Shown in pieces: positions 8,226-16,439 of a DNA stretch of 64,000 bases. Source of the DNA: Terriglobia bacterium (GTDB lineage Bacteria; Acidobacteriota; Vicinamibacteria; Vicinamibacterales; CAVVIG01). The stretch lies in the NCBI GenBank assembly GCA_020073005.1, contig JAIQFX010000011.1, positions 42,675-106,674 on the forward strand, written 5' to 3'. A program made the position numbers and the translations under genes. The first letter of the stretch is position 1, and every line of letters starts with the position of its first letter. Below the pieces are notes generated by a model, which was given only the letters and a program-made list of their open reading frames with translations, had not been told where the DNA came from and made no database searches.

Positions 8226-9581
8226 TCAGGCCCCCTGATCGCGCGAACGGCGGCCGGCTGACCGCGGTTCCGGTTCGAGCTGGTACTCGACGATCTTCCG
8301 GTACAGCGTGCCCCGGCTGATGTCGAGCACCCGGGCCGCTTCTTTCTTGTTCCAGTCGACGGCCTCGAGCACGCGCACGATGTGCGCGCGCTCGGTCTCG
8401 GCCAGCGACGGGAGATGCTCGCCCGTCGTCTGCGAGATGACCGCCGAGGTCGCGTGGAGGAACTCGACGTCCGACGCGCGAATCGAGCGTCCGGGCGCCG
8501 ACAGCGCCGCGCGGGAGACCGTGCTCTCGAGCTCGCGGATGTTGCCGGGCCAGTGGTACCCCATCAGCAGGTCCAGCGCCTCGCGCGAGAAGCCCTTGCT
8601 GTCGATGGGCAGTCCCTGCGCGGCGCAGTACCGGTTGAGGAAGCGCTGTGCCAGCACCGGGATGTCCACCTGCCGCTCGCGGAGCGACGGCAGCCGGATG
8701 GCGAACGCGTTGACGCGGTAGTAGAGGTCCTCGCGGAACCGGCCGTCGCGCACGAACTGCTCGAGCGGTCGGTTCGTGGCGGAGATCAGCCGGAAGTCCA
8801 CGGAGATCGATTTGTGGCCGCCCAGCCGCTCGAAGCGGCGCTCTTCGAGGACGCGCAGCAGCTTGGCCTGCGCGATGAGCGACATGTCGCCGATCTCGTC
8901 GAGGAACAGCGTGCCCTCGTTGGCGAGCTCGAGGCGGCCCGGCTTGCGGTCGTGCGCGCCGGTGAACGCGCCCTTCTCATACCCGAAGATCTCCGATTCG
9001 AAGAGCGTGTCCGGCAGCGCGGCGCAGTTGACGGCCTGGAACTTGGCCACGCTGCGGCGGCTCAGCTCGTGAATCATCCGCGCGACGAGCTCCTTGCCGG
9101 AGCCGGTGGGCCCGAGCACGAGGACCGAGATGTCGGACTTGGCCGCCGTGCGAATCCACTCGAAGACGACCAGCATCTTCTCGTCGCGGCCGATCATTTC
9201 GCGGAAGCGCTGGACCGACGGCGACTGATCCTCGGTGCTGACCGCGGCGCGCCGCTCGAGGAACGTGTCGAGGTGCTCGGCGACGGCCTCGTCGGTCGGC
9301 CGCGCGGCCATGAAGCGCTCGGGCGAGCCGGGGATGAGCTGCGCGACGCCGAAATCCACGAGCTCGCGCACGCAGTTGTCGACGTCGAGCTTCAGGCGGC
9401 CGAACGTCTGCATCAGCGACTCGACGTCGAAGCTTTCGTCGGGCCGCGCGCTCAGGTAGCGCAGCAGGCCCGCGCGCAGCGGCGACTGCACGAGGCTGCG
9501 GAAGCGCGTTTCGAGATCCGCCGGTTCGGGCTTGGCCGTGCCGGCGCTGGCACGGCGCGCGCTGAAGGTCAGATCATCCAT
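8226..9581 (-). CDS. Sigma-54-dependent transcriptional activator without receiver domain
   Basis: 451 aa. The AAA+ domain has Walker A GPTGSGKE, the sigma-54 contact loop GAFTGA, and Walker B TLFLDEIGD. A Fis-type helix-turn-helix is at the C terminus (AARVLDISRGTLYRK). The first 100 residues are not a two-component receiver; they resemble a winged helix (LLRYLSARPDESFDVESL), so the input signal is unknown. It lies 80 bp upstream of the HD-GYP/GGDEF gene on the same strand and may control it; that link is inference from position. Confidence 0.9.
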   Translation of the reverse strand: MDDLTFSARRASAGTAKPEPADLETRFRSLVQSPLRAGLLRYLSARPDESFDVESLMQTFGRLKLDVDNCVRELVDFGVAQLIPGSPERFMAARPTDEAVAEHLDTFLERRAAVSTEDQSPSVQRFREMIGRDEKMLVVFEWIRTAAKSDISVLVLGPTGSGKELVARMIHELSRRSVAKFQAVNCAALPDTLFESEIFGYEKGAFTGAHDRKPGRLELANEGTLFLDEIGDMSLIAQAKLLRVLEERRFERLGGHKSISVDFRLISATNRPLEQFVRDGRFREDLYYRVNAFAIRLPSLRERQVDIPVLAQRFLNRYCAAQGLPIDSKGFSREALDLLMGYHWPGNIRELESTVSRAALSAPGRSIRASDVEFLHATSAVISQTTGEHLPSLAETERAHIVRVLEAVDWNKKEAARVLDISRGTLYRKIVEYQLEPEPRSAGRRSRDQGA

Positions 9582-9600
9582 TTATCTGAGTACTTATCGG

Positions 9601-10014
9601 CTACACCCGGCTTTGCCGATAGTATTCGGTCTGGTAGCGCTCGATGAGGCTTTTCATGCGGTCGGCGTCCCGTTTTCGGTGCCCGTGGCAGACGATGGGA
9701 TCGGTGCCGCCGGTGGTTTCGATCTGCACGTCCGACAGGATGGCGCCGGTCTGAATCCTCACAGACGCCACGTGCGCGAGGTGAATGGTCTCCTCCTGGC
9801 GGCCGATCCATCGCGGTGTGTACTGGACGACGCTCGTCGGCGTGATCAGCACCTGCGTGGGGAAGAGGCGATTGCCCGAGCCGAGCCGGCTCGCGATGAA
9901 GACATCGCCCTCCGCGAACCGACGGCCTTTCCGCCAGACCCACCAGACCAGTGCCGCGGCCACGGCCACGAGGATCGTGACGCTCCAGAGGATCCAGAGA
10001 GACTCGCCAGTCAC
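9601..10014 (-). CDS. Single-span membrane protein, PH-like C-terminal half
   Basis: 137 aa from GTG 10014. One strong membrane helix at about residues 5-27 (LWILWSVTILVAVAAALVWW) is followed by a basic stop-transfer segment and a soluble beta-rich domain with a pattern typical of small bacterial PH-like (DUF304-type) domains; family assignment is tentative. ATG 10068 would add 18 residues reaching into the promoter region of the divergent gene. Neither start has a clear ribosome site. It lies 19 bp before the sigma-54 activator, so the two are probably co-transcribed. Confidence 0.6.
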   Translation of the reverse strand: MTGESLWILWSVTILVAVAAALVWWVWRKGRRFAEGDVFIASRLGSGNRLFPTQVLITPTSVVQYTPRWIGRQEETIHLAHVASVRIQTGAILSDVQIETTGGTDPIVCHGHRKRDADRMKSLIERYQTEYYRQSRV

Positions 10015-10095
10015 TAGGGCAGATGTTAAGCTATTTCGGCTGAAACGCCGCGACACTCGCGACGTCATTCACCAGGCACAACAGGGAGCTGCCAC

Positions 10096-11262
10096 TTGCC
10101 GCACCGCGCCCCCGGCTCGCCCGGGCATTCTCAGAAGCAATTCCTGTCTGGCAAACCGATTCGCTATTACCGGCCTCAGGGGAGCCCGCACATCCGGCAC
10201 CTCATCGAGGAAGGCTTCCAGGCATTCAACGCCGGCCGCCTGTCGGAGGCTTCGCAGATCTTCGCCAACAAGATGCTGGCGCCCGAGAACGACACGACGA
10301 TCGGGCTGACGATCGCGGGCGCGATGACGCCGGCGGGCCTGGGCGGGTGCGTCATCGAGCTGATGGACCGCGGCCTGGTCGACTTCATCATCTCGACGGG
10401 CGCGAATCTCTACCACGATCTCCACTACGCGCTGAACTTCACGCTGCGGCGCGGATCGCCGTTCGTCAACGACGTCGAGCTGTACGAAGACGGCGTCATC
10501 CGGATCTACGACGTCTTGTTCCCCGCGACGGTGCTGCTCGAGACCGACGCGTACATTCGCGACTTCATCGTCCGCTCCGGGCTCAACGAGCCGATCGCGA
10601 CGTCGGAGTTCCACTATCGCCTCGGCCTCGACCTGATGGAACGCTATCCCGGCTGCGCCGAATATTCCGTCGTCGCGCGCGCCGCGCAGGACGGCGTGCC
10701 GATCTACACGTCGTCGCCCGGCGACAGCTCGATCGGCATGAACATCGCCTATCACGAGCTGATAAACGGCAGCCGCTTCATGATCGATCCCAACAAGGAC
10801 GTGAACGAGGTCTGCGCAATCGTCATGGCGGGCACGCGGAACGGCTGCGTGATTCTGGGCGGCGGATCGCCGAAGAACTTCTACCTGCAGGCGCAGCCCA
10901 CGCTGTGGGAGGTGTACGGCATCCCCAAGGGCGGCAACGAGTACTTCATCCAGATCACGACCGACTCGGTCGTCTGGGGCGGCTTGTCGGGCGCCACGCC
11001 GGCCGAAGCCGTGAGCTGGGGCAAAGTAAATCCCGGCGTGCTGCCGGACACCGTCGTGGCCTACTGCGATTCGACGATCGCGTTCCCGCTCTTCTGCGAG
11101 TACGCGGTCGGATCGCCGAACGGGCGGCGGAAGCGCAAGGAACTGATCCACAAACGCGACGCGCTCGTCGCGGCGCTCACGCGGGACGCGAAGGCGGCGC
11201 TCGCCAAGCGGAAGGGCGGGAAAAGTCCGAAGGCAGAAGGCACGAGCAAGAAGAAGAAATAG
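10096..11262 (+). CDS. Deoxyhypusine synthase-family protein
   Basis: 388 aa, homologous to deoxyhypusine synthase, which transfers the aminobutyl group of spermidine to a lysine of eIF5A. NAD-site features are conserved (TGANLYHDLHYAL; EAVSWGK). The catalytic-lysine context LGGGSPKNF is present, K260 matching the nucleophile of the eukaryotic enzyme. Bacteria lack eIF5A, so the acceptor is unknown; related bacterial enzymes make homospermidine. TTG 10096 is chosen because AGGGAG lies 7 bp upstream. The C terminus is Lys-rich. Abuts the DUF5615 gene (TAG then ATG). Confidence 0.85.
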   Translation: MPHRAPGSPGHSQKQFLSGKPIRYYRPQGSPHIRHLIEEGFQAFNAGRLSEASQIFANKMLAPENDTTIGLTIAGAMTPAGLGGCVIELMDRGLVDFIISTGANLYHDLHYALNFTLRRGSPFVNDVELYEDGVIRIYDVLFPATVLLETDAYIRDFIVRSGLNEPIATSEFHYRLGLDLMERYPGCAEYSVVARAAQDGVPIYTSSPGDSSIGMNIAYHELINGSRFMIDPNKDVNEVCAIVMAGTRNGCVILGGGSPKNFYLQAQPTLWEVYGIPKGGNEYFIQITTDSVVWGGLSGATPAEAVSWGKVNPGVLPDTVVAYCDSTIAFPLFCEYAVGSPNGRRKRKELIHKRDALVAALTRDAKAALAKRKGGKSPKAEGTSKKKK

Positions 11263-11697
11263 ATGGGCACGCTGTCGTCGGAACTGTTCCCGCACGCCGA
11301 ACGGCTGTCGCCGCGGCCGCGGATCTACGCCGATGCGAACGTGCCGGCCGGGCTCGTCACCTATATGCGCGTACGGCTCCGCTGGGACGTGCTGTTCGTC
11401 CTCGAACAGAGCGACCTGCGCCGCGCGCCCGACATCCGGCACTATCAGCTCGCGCAGCAGCTCCGGCGCACGCTCGTGACGATGGACAAGGATTATCTGG
11501 ACGACCGCCGGTTTCCGCCCGCGGAAGGCGCCGGCGTCCTCGTGATCAACGCGCCGGACGAGCGCGAACTCTCGTCGCTGCTCGATCGGATTGACGCCAC
11601 GCTGTTTCACGACGAGCCCGCGGACGATCCCGTCACGCTGCCGCTCGCGGGACGCAAGCTGCAACTCAACAGCGACTGGGGAAGAGAAGGAAGTTAG
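11263..11697 (+). CDS. DUF5615 PIN-like protein
   Basis: 144 aa. The N-terminal IYADANVP and the central TMDKDYLDDRRF give the two Asp positions typical of DUF5615/Mut7-C-type PIN-like domains, a fold of candidate ribonucleases often found in toxin-antitoxin pairs. No antitoxin-like small gene accompanies it. Instead it starts directly after the deoxyhypusine-synthase-like gene with no spacer, suggesting a linked housekeeping role. Nuclease activity is not shown. Confidence 0.7.
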   Translation: MGTLSSELFPHAERLSPRPRIYADANVPAGLVTYMRVRLRWDVLFVLEQSDLRRAPDIRHYQLAQQLRRTLVTMDKDYLDDRRFPPAEGAGVLVINAPDERELSSLLDRIDATLFHDEPADDPVTLPLAGRKLQLNSDWGREGS

Positions 11698-11701
11698 AAC
11701 G

Positions 11702-12598
11702 GTGAAGTCAGAAGGAAGCCGTGTGCGGATCGGCGTGGAGCTCGACGACGCGAGCGTCACCGCCGTGGCGGTCGACGATCGCGTGCAGTCGCGCGCCTCG
11801 GTCGCGGCCAAAGGCGATCTTCCGGCAGCGGCGATAGCGGCGGTTCGCCAGGTGATGCGCGGCGTCGCGACGCCAGCGCCGACGGGCATCGCGTCTTTCG
11901 TGACCGACACGCCGGCCGCGAGCGGCGTCGCGGACGCGCTCGCGAAGGAATGCGGCACGCGCCCGAGCATCGTCGCGTCCGGAACAGCCGCGGCCGTCGC
12001 GGAAGCGTGGATTGGCGCGGCGGCGGGCGCGCGGGATGTCGTCTTTTTCGCGGTGAGCGAGCACACGACGGCCGGTTTGGTCCGCGAGGGCGTTCCGGTG
12101 ACCGGGGCGCGCGGACGTGCAGCATCAATCGCGTGGCTCTCGCTCAATCCGGTTGAACGCGAGGACTATCGCAAGAGCGGATGCCTCGAAGCCGAAGTCG
12201 CGGCCGCCGGCATCGTGCGCCGGCTCATCTGGCGCATCAAGTCCGGTGATCGATCGCGCGTGCAGGACACCGTCGACGGCGACCTGGCCGCCATCACGGT
12301 CGCGCACGTGCTCGACGCGGCGCGCGCCCACGATGGCGTGTCGATCTCGGTCGTCCGCGACACCGCCAAGTACCTCGGCATGGCGGCGGCGAACCTCGTC
12401 GTCGTCGCCGATCCCGGGACGCTCGTGCTCGGCGGCTTCATGGCGTCCGCGGCCGATTTGCTGCTCGAGCCGGTGCGCGTGGAGATCTCGCGCCGGCTGC
12501 CGCGCGCGATGATGGACGCGCTGACGATCGTGCCCGCGACGCTCGGCGCCGACGCGGCGGCGATCGGCGCGGCCCGCCTCGCGGCGACGGGCCAATGA
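11702..12598 (+). CDS. ROK-family protein, probably catalytically degenerate
   Basis: 298 aa of the ROK (repressor, ORF, kinase) actin-like fold. The C-terminal half has the ROK-typical KYLGMAAANLVVVADPGTLVLGG layout. The kinase motifs look eroded: the N-terminal phosphate loop reads IGVELDDASVT instead of DxGxT, the usual GNDANAAA catalytic segment is replaced by ASGTAAAVAE, and the zinc-binding CxCGxxGC is absent. Sugar kinase activity is therefore doubtful. GTG 11702 is preceded by AAGGAAG inside the end of the previous gene. It overlaps nagA (ATGA), pointing to a role linked to amino sugars. Confidence 0.7.
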   Translation: MKSEGSRVRIGVELDDASVTAVAVDDRVQSRASVAAKGDLPAAAIAAVRQVMRGVATPAPTGIASFVTDTPAASGVADALAKECGTRPSIVASGTAAAVAEAWIGAAAGARDVVFFAVSEHTTAGLVREGVPVTGARGRAASIAWLSLNPVEREDYRKSGCLEAEVAAAGIVRRLIWRIKSGDRSRVQDTVDGDLAAITVAHVLDAARAHDGVSISVVRDTAKYLGMAAANLVVVADPGTLVLGGFMASAADLLLEPVRVEISRRLPRAMMDALTIVPATLGADAAAIGAARLAATGQ

Positions 12599-13848
12599 TC
12601 GTCCTGTCGGGCGCCGCGCTGGTCCTGCCCGACCGCGTCCTTTCGCCCGGCACGCTCGTGATCGACGAAGGGCGCATCATCGAGATCCGCCCCGACACGC
12701 CGTCGCATCACCCGTCAGCGTTCGCCTTCCACGGCCATTACATCGTGCCCGGCTTCATCGACGTGCACGTGCACGGCGTCGACGGCGTGGACTCGCAGGA
12801 CGCCGACGTTGTCCACAGGGGCGGCGCGATTGCGGCGCTGGCCGAGCGCCTGCCGCGGTACGGCGTCACGGCGTTCTGTCCGACGACGGTGGCCTGCGGT
12901 CCGGCGGCGCTGCGCGACGTGCTCGATCAGGTGCGGCGCGCACGAGAGGCGCAGGCGCCGCGCGCCGCGCGTGTCCTGCCCGCGCATCTGGAAAGCAACT
13001 TCATCAACCCCGAGTACGGCGGCGCGCAGCCGAGGACTTGCTTGCGCAGTCCACGAGGGGCGAGTGACGCGGGTCGGGCGGGTGAGGCAGGTGGGGCTGG
13101 TGAGGCAGCTGGGGAGTTCAGCGGCGCGGACATCCTTCACGAGATCGAGCGCGCGCGGCCTGATGTCGGCATCGTGACGCTCGCGCCGGAGCTCGACGGC
13201 GGTCTCGATTTGGTCCGGTGGCTCGTGGCGCGCGGCCATCGCGTGTCGCTCGGACATTCAGGCGCGACGTACGACGAGGCGCTGGCCGCGATTGCCGCGG
13301 GCGCCTGCCAGGCGACCCACCTCTTTAACAGGATGCCGCCGCTCGGGCACCGGGCGCCGGGCCTTGCCGGCGCGGTGCTGCAAGCCGACGAAGTCGTCGC
13401 GGAGATCATCTGCGACGGCGTGCACGTCCATCCGTCGCTGGTGCACACGGCGATTGCCGCCAAGCATCCGGGGCGCGTCATGGCGATCACCGACGCCACG
13501 GCCGCCGCCGGCCTCGCGATCGGCGCGCCCGCCTCGCTCGGCGGCCAGCCGATCACCGCCGGCGAGTTCTCGGCGCTCCTGCCCGACGGCACGATCGCCG
13601 GCAGCATCAGGACGATGGATCGGACGTTTCAGACGCTGGTGGGTGTCGTCGGCGTCTCGCTCGTGGATGCGGCCGCGCTGTGCGCCACGACGGCGGCGCG
13701 GGAGCTCGGCCTGGTGGGGCACGGAGTGCTCGCGCCAGGCGCGGTCGCCGACCTCGTGGTCCTCGACGCCAACTTCACGGTCGTGCAGACCTACGTCGCG
13801 GGCCAGCTCGTCTATTCCCGAAACACTCCCGCTGCGGCGCCCGTCTAA
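12595..13848 (+). CDS. nagA: N-acetylglucosamine-6-phosphate deacetylase
   Basis: Removes acetate from GlcNAc-6-P during amino-sugar and peptidoglycan recycling; amidohydrolase TIM barrel. Metal and substrate motifs are present: HVHGVDG (about residue 58), HLESNFINPEYGGA, SLGHSGATYDEA, HLFNRMPPLGHRAPG and the catalytic-Asp segment AITDATAAAG. Length 417 aa is long for the family because residues about 148-178 (DNA 13040-13130) form a Gly/Ala/Glu-rich low-complexity insert directly after the GAQ loop. The ATG overlaps the ROK stop codon. Confidence 0.92.
   Translation: MIVLSGAALVLPDRVLSPGTLVIDEGRIIEIRPDTPSHHPSAFAFHGHYIVPGFIDVHVHGVDGVDSQDADVVHRGGAIAALAERLPRYGVTAFCPTTVACGPAALRDVLDQVRRAREAQAPRAARVLPAHLESNFINPEYGGAQPRTCLRSPRGASDAGRAGEAGGAGEAAGEFSGADILHEIERARPDVGIVTLAPELDGGLDLVRWLVARGHRVSLGHSGATYDEALAAIAAGACQATHLFNRMPPLGHRAPGLAGAVLQADEVVAEIICDGVHVHPSLVHTAIAAKHPGRVMAITDATAAAGLAIGAPASLGGQPITAGEFSALLPDGTIAGSIRTMDRTFQTLVGVVGVSLVDAAALCATTAARELGLVGHGVLAPGAVADLVVLDANFTVVQTYVAGQLVYSRNTPAAAPV
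13040..13130. repeat. G-rich low-complexity insert inside nagA
   Basis: A stretch with recurring GGTGAGGC/GGTGGGGC/GCTGGGG units keeps the nagA frame open and encodes a Gly-Ala-Glu-rich loop not expected in NagA. Composition and near-7-bp stepping resemble the intergenic heptad repeats elsewhere in the window, but the period is less clean. Confidence 0.6.
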
Positions 13849-13863
13849 CCGACCGGAGGATTT

Positions 13864-14772
13864 ATGGGTGTGAACGCCGTGACCCGTTGCGCGCACGCCG
13901 TCGCGGTCCTGACCGCGCTCGCCGGCGCAGGCTGTGTCGACATCGCCAGCGCCGACCTCGGCAAGTACGTCGAGCGCGAAGAGAAGCATTTCACGACGGC
14001 CGGCCGGCCCGACGTGTCCGTGTCCACCTTCGACGGGTCGATTGAGATTCGTCCGTGGGACAAGCCCGAGGTGCAGGTCGTCGTCGAGAAGCACGCGCGC
14101 GACAAGGCGGACGCCGACGACATCGACGTGCGCGCCGAGCAAAACGGCGATCACGTGATCGTCGAAGTGAAGTCGCGCAAGGACGACCATGCCTTCCACA
14201 TCGGGTGGAACGTGTCGCGATCGGCGAGATTGATCGTGTCGGCCCCGGCGACGGCCGACGTCGCGGCGCGCAGCGGCGACGGATCGATCGACGTCGAGCG
14301 CATCAGCGGACGTCTGGAGCTGAAGTCGGGCGACGGCACCATCCACGGACGCGACCTCGGCGGCGCCGTCACGGCGCACAGCGGCGACGGATCGATCAGG
14401 CTGGACGGCGTGAGCGGCGCGCTCGACGTCGACACGGGCGACGGCAGCATCGTCGTGGCGGGCAAGCTGACGTCGGTCCGCGCGCGCTCGGGCGACGGGA
14501 ACGTCACGGTGCGCGTCGAGCCCGGCAGCGCGCCGAGCGCCGACTGGAACATCACGACGGGCGACGGCTCGGTCACGCTCGAAGTGCCGGAGGGCTTTGG
14601 CGCCGAACTGGACGCGCACACCGGCGACGGCCGCGTGAGCCTGCACGACGTGACCGTGTCGAATGTCGTCGGCGAGATCGGAAAGAGCACGGTGAAGGGC
14701 CGGATAGGATCGGGCGGTCCGGCGCTGCGCGTCCGCACGGGAGATGGATCGATTACGCTCCGGCGGCCCTGA
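13864..14772 (+). CDS. DUF4097-type beta-repeat exported protein
   Basis: 302 aa with a hydrophobic N terminus ending AGAGC, a possible lipoprotein site although the -3 residue is not Leu. The body is a run of short beta repeats, each centred on SGDGSI/TGDGS (at least eight copies, roughly every 20 residues from residue 135 on). This is the DUF4097 putative-adhesin right-handed beta fold. A strong GGAGGA lies 4 bp before the ATG. It follows nagA by 15 bp and ends 2 bp before the convergent gene. The function of this family is not known to me. Confidence 0.8.
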   Translation: MGVNAVTRCAHAVAVLTALAGAGCVDIASADLGKYVEREEKHFTTAGRPDVSVSTFDGSIEIRPWDKPEVQVVVEKHARDKADADDIDVRAEQNGDHVIVEVKSRKDDHAFHIGWNVSRSARLIVSAPATADVAARSGDGSIDVERISGRLELKSGDGTIHGRDLGGAVTAHSGDGSIRLDGVSGALDVDTGDGSIVVAGKLTSVRARSGDGNVTVRVEPGSAPSADWNITTGDGSVTLEVPEGFGAELDAHTGDGRVSLHDVTVSNVVGEIGKSTVKGRIGSGGPALRVRTGDGSITLRRP

Positions 14773-14774
14773 CG

Positions 14775-15656
14775 CTACTGCACCACGCGTCCCGTCGTGA
14801 GGAACCGGCGGTAGTTGGAAAACACCTGCGTGGTCCGGTGGGATGCGGCGGACCCGCCGAACACCGTCAGCGATTCGATGGATTCCGGCAGCAGCACGGC
14901 CTCTTCGGGATCGTGGAACGCCACGCGACGATAGCGAATCGTCGAGTCGGCCCGTTCCACGATGTAGGTATCCTCGCTCCCCGCGTAGCGCGCCCCCTTC
15001 GGACGCTGCAGGCGGTACTCCAGCCGGCTGATGAGCTGTTCGTCGAGCCTGAGCACGTCGTGCGTCAACTCGTCGATCCAGATGCGACCTTTCGAATAGC
15101 CCGGCGCCGAGATGCTGACGCAGTCGTCCTTCAGCGAGCCTTCGATCTTGCCGCGGACCCGCGATCGATAGTCCAGCATGAACGTGCGCAGGTTCTTCAG
15201 CTTGCCCGGGCCCATCCACGAAAACAGATAGTCCTCGCGATGCCGCGGCAGCAGGAGCTCGAGCGGCTCCGGCGACACCGACTTGGGGTCCATGCACGCT
15301 TCGAGATCCTTCGGGCGGGGCGGGCGGCCGTTCACTTTGCGGAGCTCGCGCACGACCTTGGCGTCGGGCGCGCCGTCGCCCTGCGCGATCGCCTCCCACT
15401 CGATGCGGAGGTCGTACTCGAGCACGCGGGCGAATCCTTCAGGCGAGAACGAGTGGTTGATGGGCTGGATCGTGACCTTCTCGTCGCACATGACGCTCTG
15501 CGCGCGTCCGTAATACTGCCGCACGCGATCGCCGACCCGCGTCAGGACGTCGATCAGGCTGGGCGCCTGCGCCGAGACGGACGTCGTCGCCAGGGTCGCC
15601 AGCGCGGCCAGCAACGCGATTCCGGCGCCGGGTCGCAGGGCCGAGACGTCCCGCAT
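14775..15656 (-). CDS. Secreted protein of unknown function
   Basis: 293 aa with a clear signal peptide (hydrophobic stretch ending in TSVSAQA, likely cleavage after residue about 30). The mature part has no motif I can name. It has two well-separated Cys (in VMCDEK and EACMD) plus a third in KDDCVSI, and a pattern reminiscent of outer-membrane-lipoprotein-sorting-like beta proteins; this is weak. It lies 54 bp downstream of queC on the same strand. Confidence 0.7.
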   Translation of the reverse strand: MRDVSALRPGAGIALLAALATLATTSVSAQAPSLIDVLTRVGDRVRQYYGRAQSVMCDEKVTIQPINHSFSPEGFARVLEYDLRIEWEAIAQGDGAPDAKVVRELRKVNGRPPRPKDLEACMDPKSVSPEPLELLLPRHREDYLFSWMGPGKLKNLRTFMLDYRSRVRGKIEGSLKDDCVSISAPGYSKGRIWIDELTHDVLRLDEQLISRLEYRLQRPKGARYAGSEDTYIVERADSTIRYRRVAFHDPEEAVLLPESIESLTVFGGSAASHRTTQVFSNYRRFLTTGRVVQ

Positions 15657-15710
15657 TAGGCGGCACGATACGCCGCGGGCGGAACCCGAGTCAACGCCCG
15701 CGACGCGCCG

Positions 15711-16421
15711 TTATCGGAGGAATCTGGTGTCCGCGTACCGGGTTGTATCGGCGACGCCGGCGTCGACGAACGCGTCGTGCCGCTCGCGGCATTTGCTGCA
15801 CGTACCGCAGTGAATGGGGGACGGGTCTCGGGTTGAATCCGCGCCGAGACCCGTCCCCCGCATGTCCGGGCTCATGCACGAGAGCGTGAGATCGAAGGGG
15901 ACGTTCAACGCGAGACCGCGCCGGATGACGTCGGCTTTGCTCGTGCCCGCGTACGGCGCGTCGATCTGCAAGTCGTGCGCGAGCCCGAGCGACAGCGCGC
16001 GCGCCAGCGCCGCGCGAAACTCGGGCGTCGCGTCCGGAAACGGATTGTGCGCGAGCGTCCCGAGCACGAGGCGGCCGAGCTGCGCGGCCGCGCAGTAGAC
16101 GCCCGCCTTCCCGAGCAGGATGATGTTGCGGCCGGGCAGGTACACGTCCTCGTCCGGCGTGTGATAGGCGGGCGGCCGGCCCTGCACCGCCCAGTGCGTC
16201 GCGGCGTACACGTCGGTCATGTCGACGGAGAGCGAGATCAACGGCCGCACGGCGCGCGCAAACGGCGCGCGCGCGAGAAAGGCCGAGACCATCGCCAGCT
16301 CGGCGCGCTCCCACGCCAGCCCGACGCTCACGTAAATGGGTTGCGCCTCGTCGCGCGTCGCTTCGTCGGCCAGAAGCACGGCGCTGTCCAGGCCGCCGGA
16401 AAGAAGCACTGCGGTAGGCAT
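15711..16421 (-). CDS. queC: 7-cyano-7-deazaguanine (preQ0) synthase
   Basis: Converts 7-carboxy-7-deazaguanine to preQ0 with ATP and ammonia, in queuosine tRNA modification. The PP-loop motif LLSGGLDSAV is at residues 6-15. The zinc site is in LSCMSP and HCGTCSKC. In QueC about eight residues normally separate the first zinc Cys from the CGxCxxC triplet; here 22 do, because a 44-bp palindromic element (15816-15859) is inserted in frame and encodes most of that loop. All four Cys are kept, so the enzyme may still fold. Divergent from queD with only 18 bp between starts. Confidence 0.93.
   Translation of the reverse strand: MPTAVLLSGGLDSAVLLADEATRDEAQPIYVSVGLAWERAELAMVSAFLARAPFARAVRPLISLSVDMTDVYAATHWAVQGRPPAYHTPDEDVYLPGRNIILLGKAGVYCAAAQLGRLVLGTLAHNPFPDATPEFRAALARALSLGLAHDLQIDAPYAGTSKADVIRRGLALNVPFDLTLSCMSPDMRGTGLGADSTRDPSPIHCGTCSKCRERHDAFVDAGVADTTRYADTRFLR
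15816..15859. repeat. Palindromic element, family B, inside queC
   Basis: Perfect 16-bp arms: GGGGGACGGGTCTCGG (15816-15831) and its reverse complement (15844-15859), around a 12-bp loop. It lies in frame inside queC between zinc ligands. The same arm core recurs in the cysO-moeZ gene at 36421-36477. Confidence 0.92.
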
Positions 16422-16439
16422 CGGGTAATATCATCCTCT

